DNA of 64,000 bases from Perognathus longimembris pacificus. Lineage: Eukaryota > Chordata > Mammalia > Rodentia > Heteromyidae. Of this stretch, positions 45,836 to 57,373 are shown in pieces. The stretch spans positions 8,568,963 through 8,632,962 of the forward strand of contig NC_063176.1 of the NCBI RefSeq assembly GCF_023159225.1, read 5' to 3'. Positions within the stretch are counted from its first letter, which is position 1. The number at the start of each line of letters is the position of its first letter. The notes below the pieces were generated by a model that was given only the letters and a program-made list of their open reading frames with translations, was not told the origin of the DNA and ran no database searches. The position numbers were made by a program, and so were the translations under genes.

Positions 45836-47702
45836 TTCTTTATTATTGAAAACTTGGATGTGATAGAAACTATCAAGTTAATATGCATATTTTATAATCT
45901 ACTTTGTGGTGGTCTTTAATTATTTAATTAAAATTTATTTAATTAATTTATTTAATTATTAAATATAATTATTTTCTAGCTTGCACACAAAACTAATAGT
46001 AACTCTTGGCTATAGATAAGTATACGGACAGATATATGTCTTCATTTTTACCTGTGTGTATACACATACACATTTATGGAGACATATATATGGAGACAAT
46101 TTATAAAAGGAGTACATTTCTTACTAAATTTAAACACCTAAATAATTCTAGAAAATGGTTTACAGTATTTTGAAAACACAAGTAATCAACAGCTAGCCTG
46201 AATTTTACATTCAATTATGGATTTTATTAAAATTTTCATATAGAGTAAAAAAAAAGTAAAATGTACTCCTTCCTTGATTTCTCTGTTATGATTTGAATTA
46301 ATATATAAAGAAATTGTTGTATATGTGTATGTACGCATATGTAATTGATTTTCATGCAATCAAACTTCAGTGTTGCCTCCTTGTAAATTCTCTGACATCA
46401 AAATTCAAACCTATGAATTCAATTGTTTATGTCCTAATTCATTTTTATCATGTCTTTTAACTGCCATACTGATTAATTTTAAAATTGTAAGAGAGAATTT
46501 GTTTATTGCCAGTAGTGGCAGTATGAACTTAAAATGATTTGTAAATTTATTGATCATTCCATTTCTTCCAGACTATTCATTTTTCTAACTTCATATAGTA
46601 GTGTTGATTAAATAAAAGGCAACCAGGAGGCAAGGCCAATCTAAAAGCAGCAAGATCAATAAAGACCGATGGGCTTGATTCATTTAACAAAATAGGATTT
46701 CATGCACAATGGACCAATTAATTCATTTCCTATAGAATACCTTCTGGTCTATTACCTTTGAAGCCCATGTAATTATGAGCTTCTTTGTATTTCTTTGGAA
46801 CAGACATGTCAACACATTCCACTTACCAATTAATGCTTTAAATGTTCAACAGTTTCTGTATTTCATATTCAAATATATATGAAAAATATAAACAATTTTG
46901 CAATTTGTTTACAATCTTGTCAGCCTTTATAGCATCTGTGAACTCTGTGTATTTAATAATAAATACTAGGAAATACTAATACAAATGGATTGTTACAGTG
47001 ATATTACCATAAAATAAAATAATGTATTTTAACACTGAATAGAACAATTGAAACATGTTCATATTCTGAATCTACAGTTCTGATGTTAAACTCTGCTCTG
47101 ATATTTCTTAGCTTTAATCATTCTATTGAACAAGCAGATCTTCCTGGATGTTGTCATAATGCAAAGCAATTTCTCCCTTTCATACTTTCGAATACTTTCT
47201 TTAACCTTCAGTGAAATCTTAGAGTTGTATCATAACTTTTCTTGTCATTCTCTGATATTAAAAGCACAAATTTTCACTGAAATCCCTAGAATAGTATAAT
47301 CCCCACCCCCAAATAGTCATGTATGTGTTTTCCAAGAAGTTGAGAATTTCTCCTTTCCTTAATTTTGGTTTATTCCACTAAACCATCTTTAAAATCTCTA
47401 AACCGCCACCCATTTGCAAAACTTCTCACAGCAAACCTCCTCTTATGTCCATTCTCTTGTGTAGTTCCCTCTCAGACCCTGGGTTTAACTATGTTAAGTA
47501 TTTAGCCATCTAAATAGTATCCTATCTTACATATCCAGTGACTTAAGAGTATTTATGTGTTGGGGCTTGCCATCTCTTGATGTAGTTTTGTGATAACACA
47601 ATGAGTATCTCCATGAGAACTTATCATGGATGATGATAGAGACATTGTCAAGTCATCTTGTTTGTCTTGAATAATCTTGTGTCCATTAACAGCCCTGTGA
47701 TT
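45836..47702. other. AT-rich, repeat-poor spacer
   Basis: Nearly 1.9 kb with no recognised insertion. AATTAAAT-rich palindromic sequence at about 45919-45970. No exon found. Confidence 0.5.
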
Positions 47703-47714
47703 CTATACTATTCT

Positions 47715-47991
47715 TTTTTAATTTTAATTTTATTGTTAAAGTGATATACAGAGGGGTTACAGGTATATGTGTAAGGTAGTGAGTACATTTCTTATCAAAA
47801 TTGTTACCCTTCCCTCATTTTCTCCCACCTTACCCTCCCCTCCCCCATTCTCCCTTCCCAAGTAGTACAGTTACTTTCCAACATATTATCTTGTGAGTAT
47901 ATACATTGCACTGGTTTGCCCTTAATCCTTGGTCTCACCATTTTGATGTTCCCCTTCCCTTCTCTAATTCAGATAAACATATACACAATAA
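47715..47991 (-). mobile_element. 5'-truncated L1 3' end with target duplication
   Basis: 277 bp of antisense L1 3' UTR. Its reverse complement matches 7790-8010 in order (ATCAAAATGG, GGGGAGGGG, AAATGAGGGA, GTACTCACTACCTTAC, CTGTAACCCCTCTGTA). The perfect 12-bp duplication CTATACTATTCT flanks it (47703-47714 and 47992-48003). No ORF2 remains. Confidence 0.88.
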
Positions 47992-48003
47992 CTATACTAT
48001 TCT

Positions 48004-49753
48004 GTATCAGTGAAGCTCTTATCTCTCCTCTGACATCAGCCAAGAAGCTCCTACATAGAAAACAACCAAGCCAATGTCATGGGAAATACACTAACCTGTA
48101 GATTGGTTTATGTATGTATATGTGTATTTATTTGTTATTTATTGATTTATTTATTTATTCATTCATTCATTTATTCATTTATATTCAGCAATGGCATACT
48201 TCAGAATTAAGATCCAGTCAGCTGAAAATATCTTTTTAGAAAGCCATAACATTTCTATGTTAGCAGATGCTAAGCTGATTTCCCTCCTGTTGTCTTCATT
48301 GGACTTGATATTAGATATCTCCTACAACAGTTCTCATGATGTCAGACAGTGTAACTGCTTGCATTAACTCCTTGTATAAGATCTTCTTTTATGTTGTTAT
48401 CTTATTAACTTTTCTGGTTTGGAATATTCACCAGCATTTTCATTCTGCTGACTTGTTTTGCATTCATCATGACCTTTTTGACTGGCACTTTTATCAACTG
48501 ATCCTAAATTCTTAAACCAGTTGTGGTGGCAAGGCTAGTTATGGGAAAATGTACACCTTTGACCAATTACCAAAAGATTGCACTTATTTAACTAGTACTT
48601 TCAAGGACAAACAAACTCAACAAAAGTTATCCCACCTATTTTCTTGTAATTTTTTTCAACTATTGATGGTTCAAAAGAAATTTAATGTTCCCCCAAATTA
48701 TAAGGAAGACTTATAACCCCGACATTTTTCATACATTTTTAGAGTGAAGCTACAAGGAAAGAACTTTGGCATTCTAGTTAAGGGAGAAGAATCAGAAGCA
48801 CAATGTAAAATTTCACAATAAATCCTGACTCAATTTTCTCCTCCCCTACATGTCAAACCATGTTTTACAGCTGATTTAAGGTTAAGAATTGCACATCAGA
48901 TATTGAGTTACTATCCATCTCTCTTAGAAATCCCAGTGCTTCAGTTGCCATTTGTTATTATTAAGTATTTAGCAGGCCTTAGAATAAAGTTCTCCTTCTT
49001 TAAAATGTTTGTTTTCAATTTTGGCATAACATACATGTACCTGCCATTTACCTCTGATCCAAATACATTTGGAGTTCACAAATATCATTTGAAGCTTTCT
49101 GTAAGTAGCGTTGTAATCTCATAGAAATTGATGCCATGACTAATATTTTTGGCAAGCAAGCAATTTGTTAACGAATTAATAAATGTTAGTTTATATTTAG
49201 AAAACTTTTGCATTATAGCTGAGAATACAGTACAGTTGTGATCTTTTGCAGTTTCACTCTGTAAATGTAATTGCCTTCTTTGGAATAATATGATAAAGGA
49301 AAAAACCCAGACGTGTAAGCAGGAAGCTTATATTACATCTGGGCTATATCATTGATTGATGTGTCATTTTAGTGGAGTTGCTTGATTTTCCCTATTTTTA
49401 TATTCTTAACTGTATGGCAGCAACAGTATTCCAATATGAACTTTTCATTAATACACCCAAGTAACACATTACATGATAACATAGAATAGGCTTAAACTGT
49501 AAATCACAATTTATATATACTTGCATATGGAATACAATTCTCTTTGACATCCATCATCATGAAACAGCTTAGCAGACAGTATTACATTTTAAATATGAAG
49601 TACTACCACAGTGTCCTGTATTGAAGGATTCTTCCCCAGGTAGTGTTATTAATCTGGGGAGTTTCTGGGAATTTAGGAAGGTGGGACTTGGGTAGAGCAA
49701 TAAGACCAACTCCTTCTCCTTGAGGACTCCGTTCTGTTTCAATCTTTTCAAGG
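48004..49753. other. AT-rich spacer, no gene seen
   Basis: A TTTA/TTCA tetranucleotide stretch lies at about 48128-48182. The minus-strand frame 49991-49569 (140 codons) overlaps open frames in two other phases and falls in the GC-rich block, so it is probably chance. Confidence 0.45.
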
Positions 49754-50165
49754 TGAAGAAAATATGTTCTGTGGTGTTGGGGTTCAGCTTTGGCCTTGAG
49801 GGGGAAGGGCAATGGAGAGCGCTCCTGAGACACAGCCCCTCTCCCAGCCCTGGGGGAATGCGGAAGCAGGCCACAATTCTCTGGGTCCGGAACCAGAAGA
49901 ACTGGCTTTGCGAACAGCCCCCCAACTTTCTCTCCAGCCCATGTGCTCCCCATTCTCGCAGGCTTTTTGCCCCTAGGGTGGTGCTAAGCAAGTGACATTA
50001 GCTCATGAGGGGGTCCTATGACGAGCTCGCCAGCCTATCGCCAGCTCTCTGGTCGATCACCCCTTTTCTCGTCACCGGTACCATATCAACTGCTAGCCAC
50101 TCCCTTAATAAATCAGATTTGCTCTTGAAGCATCTCCAAGATCCACGCACGCCTGGCTTTCTTCA
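49754..50165 (+). mobile_element. CpG-rich block, possible solo LTR
   Basis: 412 bp beginning TGAAGAAA and ending TTTCTTCA, an 8-bp perfect inverted terminal repeat with TG...CA ends. Flanks are AAGG and AGGG, a candidate 4-bp duplication with one mismatch. AATAAA at 50107-50112 is followed by 53 bases that could be R/U5. CpG-rich relative to surroundings. No retroviral gene adjoins. Alternatives are a CpG-rich regulatory element or an exon of an unrecognised transcript. Not certain. Confidence 0.4.
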
Positions 50166-50329
50166 AGGGTAAGGAGGGAGGTAAAGCGATCTCCTACGGC
50201 CGTGTGCACCTGAGGTCTTTCCTGAGCCCCCCACTCCACTCTGGCCTTACCTGCAGGTCGGGTGACCAGGGGAGAGGGTGAGAAAGGAAACGGTTAGAGT
50301 AGAGTAGAGCCCGACCCCCAGTGCCAGGG

Positions 50330-50490
50330 GAGGACCCGAGCCTGGCACTGTGGGATGCCGGGGACATCATATTTTGCCCATCTGTTTGAGAACAAGGGAC
50401 CATATACTGAACCCTTTGGAACTATGACCTCAAAGTAAATCATTATATCAGATTCTGTCGGGTATTTGGTCCCAAAGCCAACTAATACAG
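50330..50490 (+). mobile_element. ERVL-MaLR-like LTR 3' end
   Basis: Sense order ATACTGAACCCTTTGGAACT, GACCTCAAAGTAAATCATTA, GTCGGGTATTTGGTCCCAAA, GCCAACTAATACAG. It resembles the 3' end of rodent MaLR LTRs (AATAAA-like AGTAAATC, then a terminal CTAATACA). Moderately decayed; the 5' limit is not visible. Confidence 0.5.
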
Positions 50491-51820
50491 ATGTGACGTT
50501 CGTCTCCAATTTGAAACAAAATATCCTTCCTGCCGCCCTTTGTATTTTACTGCAGAATCCCTCCAGTGTAGAAAGTATACAAAGAAGATTTTAAGTCCTT
50601 ACTGTTAAGTCTCCACGGAAAATGTATTGGAAATTTAAAGAGAATAGCCTTTTCAATACCAGCAACTGTTGAGCAAACTGAAACATACCTGCCAGAGAAT
50701 TCTATATCGAAGTCATAATCTTAGCATCATCGTTAAACTACTGAAAACGCACAGCAGCTGTCCTCAGAGAAGGCACCATAAAACTCTCAGCAGAATTAAA
50801 ACAGCTTGCAGAGCCTGGTATCATTATATGTCCCATCTCCCTATTACAGAACATACCAAACACAGAAGACATTTATCACAAGGCATTTTCTTAGACCACT
50901 AGTTGGCATATGCACTTTCTGAAACAGTGGTGTTTCCCTTCAACAACAACTTTAAAAACAGCATTGATAAAATGATGAATGCAAAATTGGGATTTTTAAG
51001 TAGCCTGGATTGAAAACAATATGAATACATTTTATTTTGCAAGTTCTTGGATGTGTCAAGCATAAGTGATCTTGTTTAGCAGGTGATTACAGCTGATAGT
51101 GAGAAAAATGATTTTCCTGCTAAATGGACAGGTTTATTATTTATACATTTGTTAACTCTCATTCATTTTAAAGTGTCCAGGTGCTCTGGCGACACATGAC
51201 AAAATATGTGTGAGAAGGATAAATACATGAATCCCAGGGCAACAAGCTGCAATACACAGAAAATAATTAAATTTAAACCAGGACAAGTGCTACAGCAGAT
51301 AAATCAATGCAGACACAGCCCTTAATTCGTGAGACAAATGGTTGTGGTCACCAGAGTCAAGCAGTGCAGAAAGCTACCATAGTAACAGCAGCAAAGGCCC
51401 TTCTCGTGGCACATAACCACGCAGGTGGCAGGGAACTTACAAAAAAAAAAAAAAAAAAGGGATTTGAGAAGTTTCTGCATAGTACAAAATTTGGAATGGG
51501 AAATTTAGATGGATGAGATTTTGATGTCAACCTCACTTAATCAATTCTTAAAGGCACTTAATGCAATTCTTAAGTTGTACCAAAGGAAATAACTAAGTGT
51601 GCATACCTTGGAAACACCTGGGTTTATTGTTCTGTGATGAATGTGTGGCACTTCAGTCTACTTGATCCAATTCATTTCTAAGTGGAGAAAATCTTGAGCA
51701 GAAATAAGGCTAGTGAACAATGAGTATGCAAGAAAGACATCTAAATAATATTAACATGCAAGTAACGTCTGGTTTGGAGTTTTTCAGATAATAATCATTA
51801 TTTTAAAATAAATAGGGAAG
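50491..51820. other. Spacer with an A18-terminated segment
   Basis: About 51180-51440 ends in A18 (51441-51458), suggesting retroposed origin. I recognise no parent gene and no flanking duplication. 50500-51130 is high-complexity, repeat-free sequence. Confidence 0.4.
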
Positions 51821-51950
51821 GCAGGTACTAGTGGGCTCAAGTTGGTAATCTTAGTTATTCAAGAAGCTGAGATAAGAGGAGGGATCATTGAAACCAGCCT
51901 GAAGAGACACAGTGAGAAAGTAGGCCATAAATTCAAGCCCCAGTATGGAC
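51821..51950 (+). mobile_element. Decayed B1-like/Geo SINE fragment
   Basis: Sense: GGTACTAGTGGGCTCAAGTT, TAATCTTAGTTATTCAAGAA, GATCATTGAAACCAGCCTGA, then a Geo-type end CATAAATTCAAGCCCCAGTA. The middle is deleted. Confidence 0.6.
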
Positions 51951-52899
51951 ATACACATGCATATATACACAAAAGTACATAAGCACAAACACACACAGAC
52001 CATAGACACACACTTACATAAATCAATAATAAAGACCGAGAGTCAGGTTTTTTTTAACATACATCAAAAGATTACATTTCAAGTTTTCTTGAAAATTATT
52101 GGTCTATTTCAATTATTTTCAGTTTTAGATGTTTAATGACACAGTTTGATTTTAAACACATTCACTTCTCAGTTATATTATGTATAAATAATTATTCTTG
52201 TAAGAAAAGTAGCTATAAACATTCTGATTAGCTTTCCTCCTACCTTTGGTATTTAGTGGTAATCACTGCTTTTCTAAAAGAAAGAAAAAAGGCTGTAACT
52301 GGCACTTTACATGAGCAAAAATTTATATAAAGTTTTAGTTGGAGAGTCCTCAATTTTTACATCAGTTCTAATCTTTGTCTTTGTCATTTAAACACTATTT
52401 TGTTCCACAGTTCTAATGGACAATGATGAGCTTGACAAATGGAATTCAGAACAACTATAATTCTTTCTTCAAATGTTAAATTTGTCATACAATTTTTGAT
52501 AAAATGTCATAACTACTAACTGTCTAATTAGAAGAAATATTTTCAGACTTTTAAGAGAAGATTGGAAAGTCACCATTAAGGGGCATCACAATTGTAGTGA
52601 CAAAGTAATTCATTAATAGAAACAGAATAATGCTAGAGACAGAAATGAAAACATTAGGTACCATGACCAAGTTAACCTTAAGCATACAAGGAAGACCACC
52701 TCAATCCTTGGCAATCACAGTGAAAAATGCTGACCTACAAAAGTAATATTACTGCATATTTTTTTCCAGAAAGAAGTAAAAACACAGACATCAGAGAAAT
52801 ATCCAATAAAGGAAGCTATGCATTTTGTCTCTCATAATTTTCTGTAGAAATTGAATTTCAATAACTTCTTCAGTCTCATTATTAACATAGAAACAAAGC
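51951..52899. other. AT-rich spacer, no gene seen
   Basis: CA-rich tail sequence to about 52010, then unrecognised. Confidence 0.5.
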
Positions 52900-53140
52900 T
52901 CGATACTAATGCCTCAAATCTATGATCCTAGGTACTCAGAAGGCTGAGATAGAAGGATTTGATTTTGGTTCAAAGCTAGCTCGCGCAAGAAAGCCCATGA
53001 GCCTCTTATCTGCGATTATCAGAAAGCTGAAAGTGGAATTGTGGCTTGGATCAAAGCAGTAGGCCCGAGCACAGAAGCTCAAGAACAGTATCTAAGGCCT
53101 GAGTTCAAGCACTAGGACTAGCAAAACAAAACAAAACATA
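52900..53140 (+). mobile_element. B1-like/Geo composite SINE
   Basis: Sense. B1-like half: CTATGATCCTAGGTACTCAG, TTGGTTCAAAGCTAGCTCGC, GCAAGAAAGCCCATGAGCCT. Linker: CTTATCTGCGATTATCAGAA. Geo half: GAATTGTGGCTTGGATCAAA, CCTGAGTTCAAGCACTAGGA, with an (AAAAC)n tail. Confirms the module order seen at 34.4 kb. Confidence 0.78.
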
Positions 53141-53353
53141 GAAATAAAATGTTCAGCGATAATTAGGGAAAATTACCATGCTGAACACAAACACAACTCA
53201 TCCAAAGGTATCAATACTAAAGCAGAAATATATGAATTAAGTCCTTAGTGGATCTCTTGATTTTTGCTGTGAAACATCATATACTTCAATAAAAGTAAGC
53301 AAAATTTTCCTCTAATAATTTGAAACACACATGACTTAAGAAATTTAAGTTGT

Positions 53354-53613
53354 TCACCCTTCTTCCCTCCATTCTTGTGCACTCCCCTCCATTGTCCACC
53401 TCCCCAGAACATGTTTTCACTTCCTGATTATATTCAGTGTAAATTATGTAAAAAAATGAATTATGTTACTTGAGGGTAGGAATGGGAGGCAGAATAATGG
53501 AGGTGAATGAAGGGGTGATACTGACCAAAAGCATTGTACTTATAACCTGACATACAGAATTGTAACCCCTTTTGTACAACTCCTTAATGATAAAACTGTA
53601 AAAAAAAGAAAAA
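53354..53613 (+). mobile_element. 5'-truncated L1 3' end with target duplication
   Basis: 260 bp of sense L1 3' UTR, with CCCTCC-rich sequence then GAATTGTAACCCCTTTTGTA and an A-rich tail. The duplication AAGAAATTTAAGTTGT (53338-53353) recurs at 53614-53629 with one mismatch. Confidence 0.85.
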
Positions 53614-53814
53614 AAGAAATTTAACTTGTGTTATATAGTTTAGGGGGAAACTAGTGGCTCAGGAAGTGGGAAAGAAGAAAATTATGGGAGAGAGCATTAC
53701 TGAAATACTTTAATATTTTCATTCCTTAATTATAATACCTTATACACACATATATATATACAAACATGTATATGCACATATATATAACAGAATAGCATAC
53801 ATTAACAGATTTTA

Positions 53815-53958
53815 TACACTGGTAAACTGGAATGGGGAAGGAGAGAATTAAGAAAGAGTAAGAGTGGGAGTGATTTTATGTGATAATAATGTATACATGC
53901 ATGGGAAAAACAACAATGTAGTAACTCCTTTGTACAATTTATTTATGACAACAAAAGT
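53815..53958 (+). mobile_element. Older L1 3' terminus
   Basis: Sense G/A-rich sequence (GGAATGGGGAAGGAGAGAAT) followed by AGTAACTCCTTTGTACAATT and TATGACAACAAAAG. Parallels the 3' ends at 53.6 and 8.0 kb but is more diverged. No clear target duplication. Confidence 0.55.
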
Positions 53959-54189
53959 AAGGTTACATGTGAAAGAAAGGAAGCTGAAAAATAAGTCTAT
54001 CCTATTAACATAGATTTATAATCCTCATGGAAAATTGAATACAAAAATATGTAAAAGAAAACCAATTTGCATATAATCAAATATGTAAAGAAAATTTGAA
54101 ATGTAAAGCCAAGTGAAAAACATTGCACGGATAAACTAGCAAAATCAAGTGATTACATCAAATATTACAAAATGGAAGTAACAATTTCA

Positions 54190-55030
54190 TGATAAAAAAT
54201 AATACCAAACAAGACAACAGAACACGAGATAAAAACAAAACCAAAAATCTTCCTCACTTTGAGAAATACTACTTAGGGGGAAAGAGCTATCCTTATATTT
54301 ACAGAGAAAGTGTGCACTTTTACAAGAATAAATATTTTTTCAACATTCCTACTCAACATTCTATAGGGATTTACAGCAGTGCAATAAGACAAGAAAAGGA
54401 AATGGAATGCATGTGTTTTGAGAAAAAAGAGATAAAACTATTTATTTGTAAACATAAGAATTGTTCATGAATCATATCCAGAAATTTGTCACATATACTC
54501 ATGACACCAAGCTAATACAGAAAGGTCTCAAGATAAAAAGTATCTATAAAACGGAATTATTTGTTCTAGAAATAGAATTTGAAGGGTATATTTCTTCTTC
54601 CTCTTGTTTTAGCTTGCATTGTTATACAGGGAACAATTTTATTGTAATATTTCCACATATGTTTGAACAGTTATCACCAGTCTTATCTTTTCCATAAATT
54701 TTAAATTTTGATAAAACTATACCTGGAAAAATACATAGATCTATACATGTTGAAAGCTGCAAAACTTTTATAAAAGAAATCGATAGCAAAATGACTAGAT
54801 TTATATTTAGTACTGGTGAAATAATTCATTTTCCTATGATGATTAATGGTGTCTCAATCAAAATCCATGGAAAGTATTTTATTGATGTTGATGAATGAAA
54901 TATAAGCTTCATACTGGAGGGCAGTAAACTTAGCCTCAAGAACCCTATATACTACTGAAAATGTAAGAATGTTACAAAATTCATGATTTTAGACTTTACA
55001 CACAGAAATTTAAATTCACACAACTCTGAA
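54190..55030 (+). pseudogene. Decayed L1 ORF2 relic (polymerase region)
   Basis: A surviving frame (54189-54470) contains SSAIRQEKEMECM followed by KKEIKLF near its C-terminal end. That is the order of the L1 reverse-transcriptase segment just before the catalytic FADD box, which is itself lost. Further downstream, GATCTATACATGTTGAAAGC and GTCTCAATCAAAATCCATGG match later ORF2. Frameshifts and stops follow. Confidence 0.65.
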
Positions 55031-56721
55031 AGGAAGCTGCAGAGATTTCCCATATAACCTAAGCCCTATAAAGAAAGAGGATTTCCTTTTTTCATTGTCT
55101 CCCATTAAAATCTTTCATTTGTTCCAACATGTGAATCTATATTGAAGATTCAATTTAAGAAACCCCTCTTGACATGCCATGTGACATTTTCTAACATAAT
55201 TCCACATGATTTTCCCTCAAGAACATATCTTAGAAACCTGTATAGTCTAATCCAACCTTAAAGAGGTAATAGGTAAAGAACTCTTATAGTATTGTTAATA
55301 CTAAATATAGGAAAGCTCAAATAGAATTCCTCAAAGTATACATTCTGCACATGGATTATTCATTTTAGAGTGTGGAAAGAAAACTATTATTGTCAAAGAA
55401 CCATAAAATTAAATACATCTTAAGTGTGATGAAGAACTCAGTAGAAAATGTTTGCCTATTTTATTAAGTAAAATATAAATTAGGAATGCAAAGTCCATAC
55501 TACAACTTATAATTGAAATGCACACCAACACATCTCATGAAGAAGAAATAATATTGATTGTTCTTTCTTCATATAGTTACTCAAAATGTAAGGTTTAGTA
55601 AAAGAAAACCACATTTTCTCCATTTAAGGAAACAAATATGTAAATTGACAATTGAAGAAAAACTACAAGAGATTTGTAGTGTTCTTTTGTCTCCCATTTT
55701 ATTCTTTTGGTTTTCTTCTCTTGTCTTTCCCACATTCTTAAATTTTCTTCCTTCTTTGACAAAAACATATTAACGGTTTACTCAAGTCTTCTTACATATG
55801 CTTTAAAAATTGATTAAAACGTTAGGGACCAAGAAAGGGAAGCAAAAGAAGGACCAGATGCCTGAAAATAACTACTTTTGCATTCCATCGCATATCAGTT
55901 TATGAGACTCATACTAACAAAGTATTGCCAACTCTGCAGTTTATATCTATTGTTTCACTGCATTCAAGGTAGTAGTATATCTGGTACCAAGATGACAGCA
56001 TAGTTGGTTCTGTTGGAGGAGGTATAGGTGGAAAAATGGTCCCTCATCTAATTCTTGGTGAGTCATATTCCTGTGTCTCTATATTATCTTCCTTGAATAA
56101 TTGTTTCTGTGTCCAAATGTTCCCTTTGTGATGAAGCCATCATATTTCCTAGAGTTCCAAACAAATGCCATCAGGTTAACTCATTTATCTGTAAAATTCC
56201 TATATTCAATTTAGGTCATGTTCTAATAAACCTGGAATATGAAATTGATTGAAACACAATTTAACACAAAGCATCTTCAAATACAAGGAGATAGTAATTT
56301 TAGCCATAACGTCTGTTGGTTAGTGTACCACAATTTCTATTCTATGTGAGTGAAACCTAATAATGAACCAATAAAATCATCAATGTATTAATGTATTCTA
56401 TGTATTAACAAACTACTGAAAGTGAACACCTTACTTTAATCAAAGGCAGACCAGTCAATGCTTTTAATTTCAGTTTAGAAGCAAATCTTGTGATTGTTTT
56501 GTGTTTGTTTGTTTTTTTCTTGTCTGATGCTGTTCCTAAGGAAATTTTCATCAGAATATAGTCTATTGGGCTTCAAGATTAAACATAGCTGCTAAGTTTG
56601 CTTGAGAAATTTTGGAAAGGTAATATAATTTTATAGAATGTTATACTCAACTTTTACATGTAAAAATGATAGAATTATTCTATATCCCTCCCCCTCCCCA
56701 CACCATACATATATAGAGATG

Positions 56722-56726
<5 letters not shown>
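55031..56726. other. AT-rich spacer, no gene seen
   Basis: Nothing recognised beyond possible continuation of L1 decay at its start. Confidence 0.45.
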
Positions 56727-56753
<27 letters not shown>

Positions 56754-56754
56754 T
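56727..56754 (+). repeat. (GTAT)7 microsatellite
   Basis: Perfect tetranucleotide repeat directly before a composite SINE. Confidence 0.93.
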
Positions 56755-56761
56755 GAATATA

Positions 56762-56992
56762 TGTTCCCTTTTTCCAGTCATGGGGATTGAACTCCAGGCC
56801 TGAGCGTTGTCCCTCAATGCATTCACAGAAGGCTACAGCACAACCACCTTGAGCCACTGCATCACTTCCTGTTTCCAGTGGTTAATTGGAAGATGCATGA
56901 CTCACACATTTTCCTGCCCAGGCTGACTTTCATCCGAGATCTTCAGATCTCAGACAACTGAGTAAGGTTACGTGAGCCACCATCACCCAGCT
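56762..56992 (-). mobile_element. B1-like/Geo composite SINE
   Basis: Antisense. Geo half: CATGGGGATTGAACTCCAGG, CACCTTGAGCCACTGCATCA. Linker: AGTGGTTAATTGGAAGATGC. B1-like half: TGCCCAGGCTGACTTTCATC, ACGTGAGCCACCATCACCCA. One of the clearer complete copies. Confidence 0.8.
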
Positions 56993-57241
56993 ATCTTCCT
57001 TTCTCTTTAAACATGTACAAGTTAGGTATCTGTATGGAACAATGCTTTTCAGAACCTTACAGCAATGTAGGATTTTCTCCCTTGAGAACAGGTCCCTGGA
57101 AAGATGCACAGTCATGAGTGATTAGTGGAATGAAAACCAGGACTACAATCAGAAAGTACAGTCGCTTTAGGAGAAAGGACTGACAACAATCAGAGGCAAG
57201 GATGTCAACTTACAGTCCCTGTGATGTTGAAAGTGCTATTT

Positions 57242-57242
<1 letters not shown>

Positions 57243-57295
<53 letters not shown>

Positions 57296-57373
57296 CCCCC
57301 CTTCTCTCCACCTCTCCCTCCCTCTCCCTCCCTCTTCCTCCCTCTCCCTCTCCTCTCTCCCTCTCCCTCTCTC
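57243..57373 (+). repeat. (CT)25 plus polypyrimidine tract
   Basis: 131 bases with only two purines (A at 57295 and 57310). The first 50 are perfect CT, the rest CCCT/CTCC units. Mirror-symmetric parts could form intramolecular triplex DNA. Confidence 0.95.

Noticed and set aside
49569..49995. Open frames of 140, 116 and 91 codons on both strands
   Set aside because: Several phases are open at once because the block is GC-rich and stop-poor. No family resemblance.
50244..50256. Minus-strand CTGCAG|GTAAGG as a splice donor of a first exon
   Set aside because: A good donor match alone is weak. No acceptor, partner exon or coding frame could be identified, so no gene is called.
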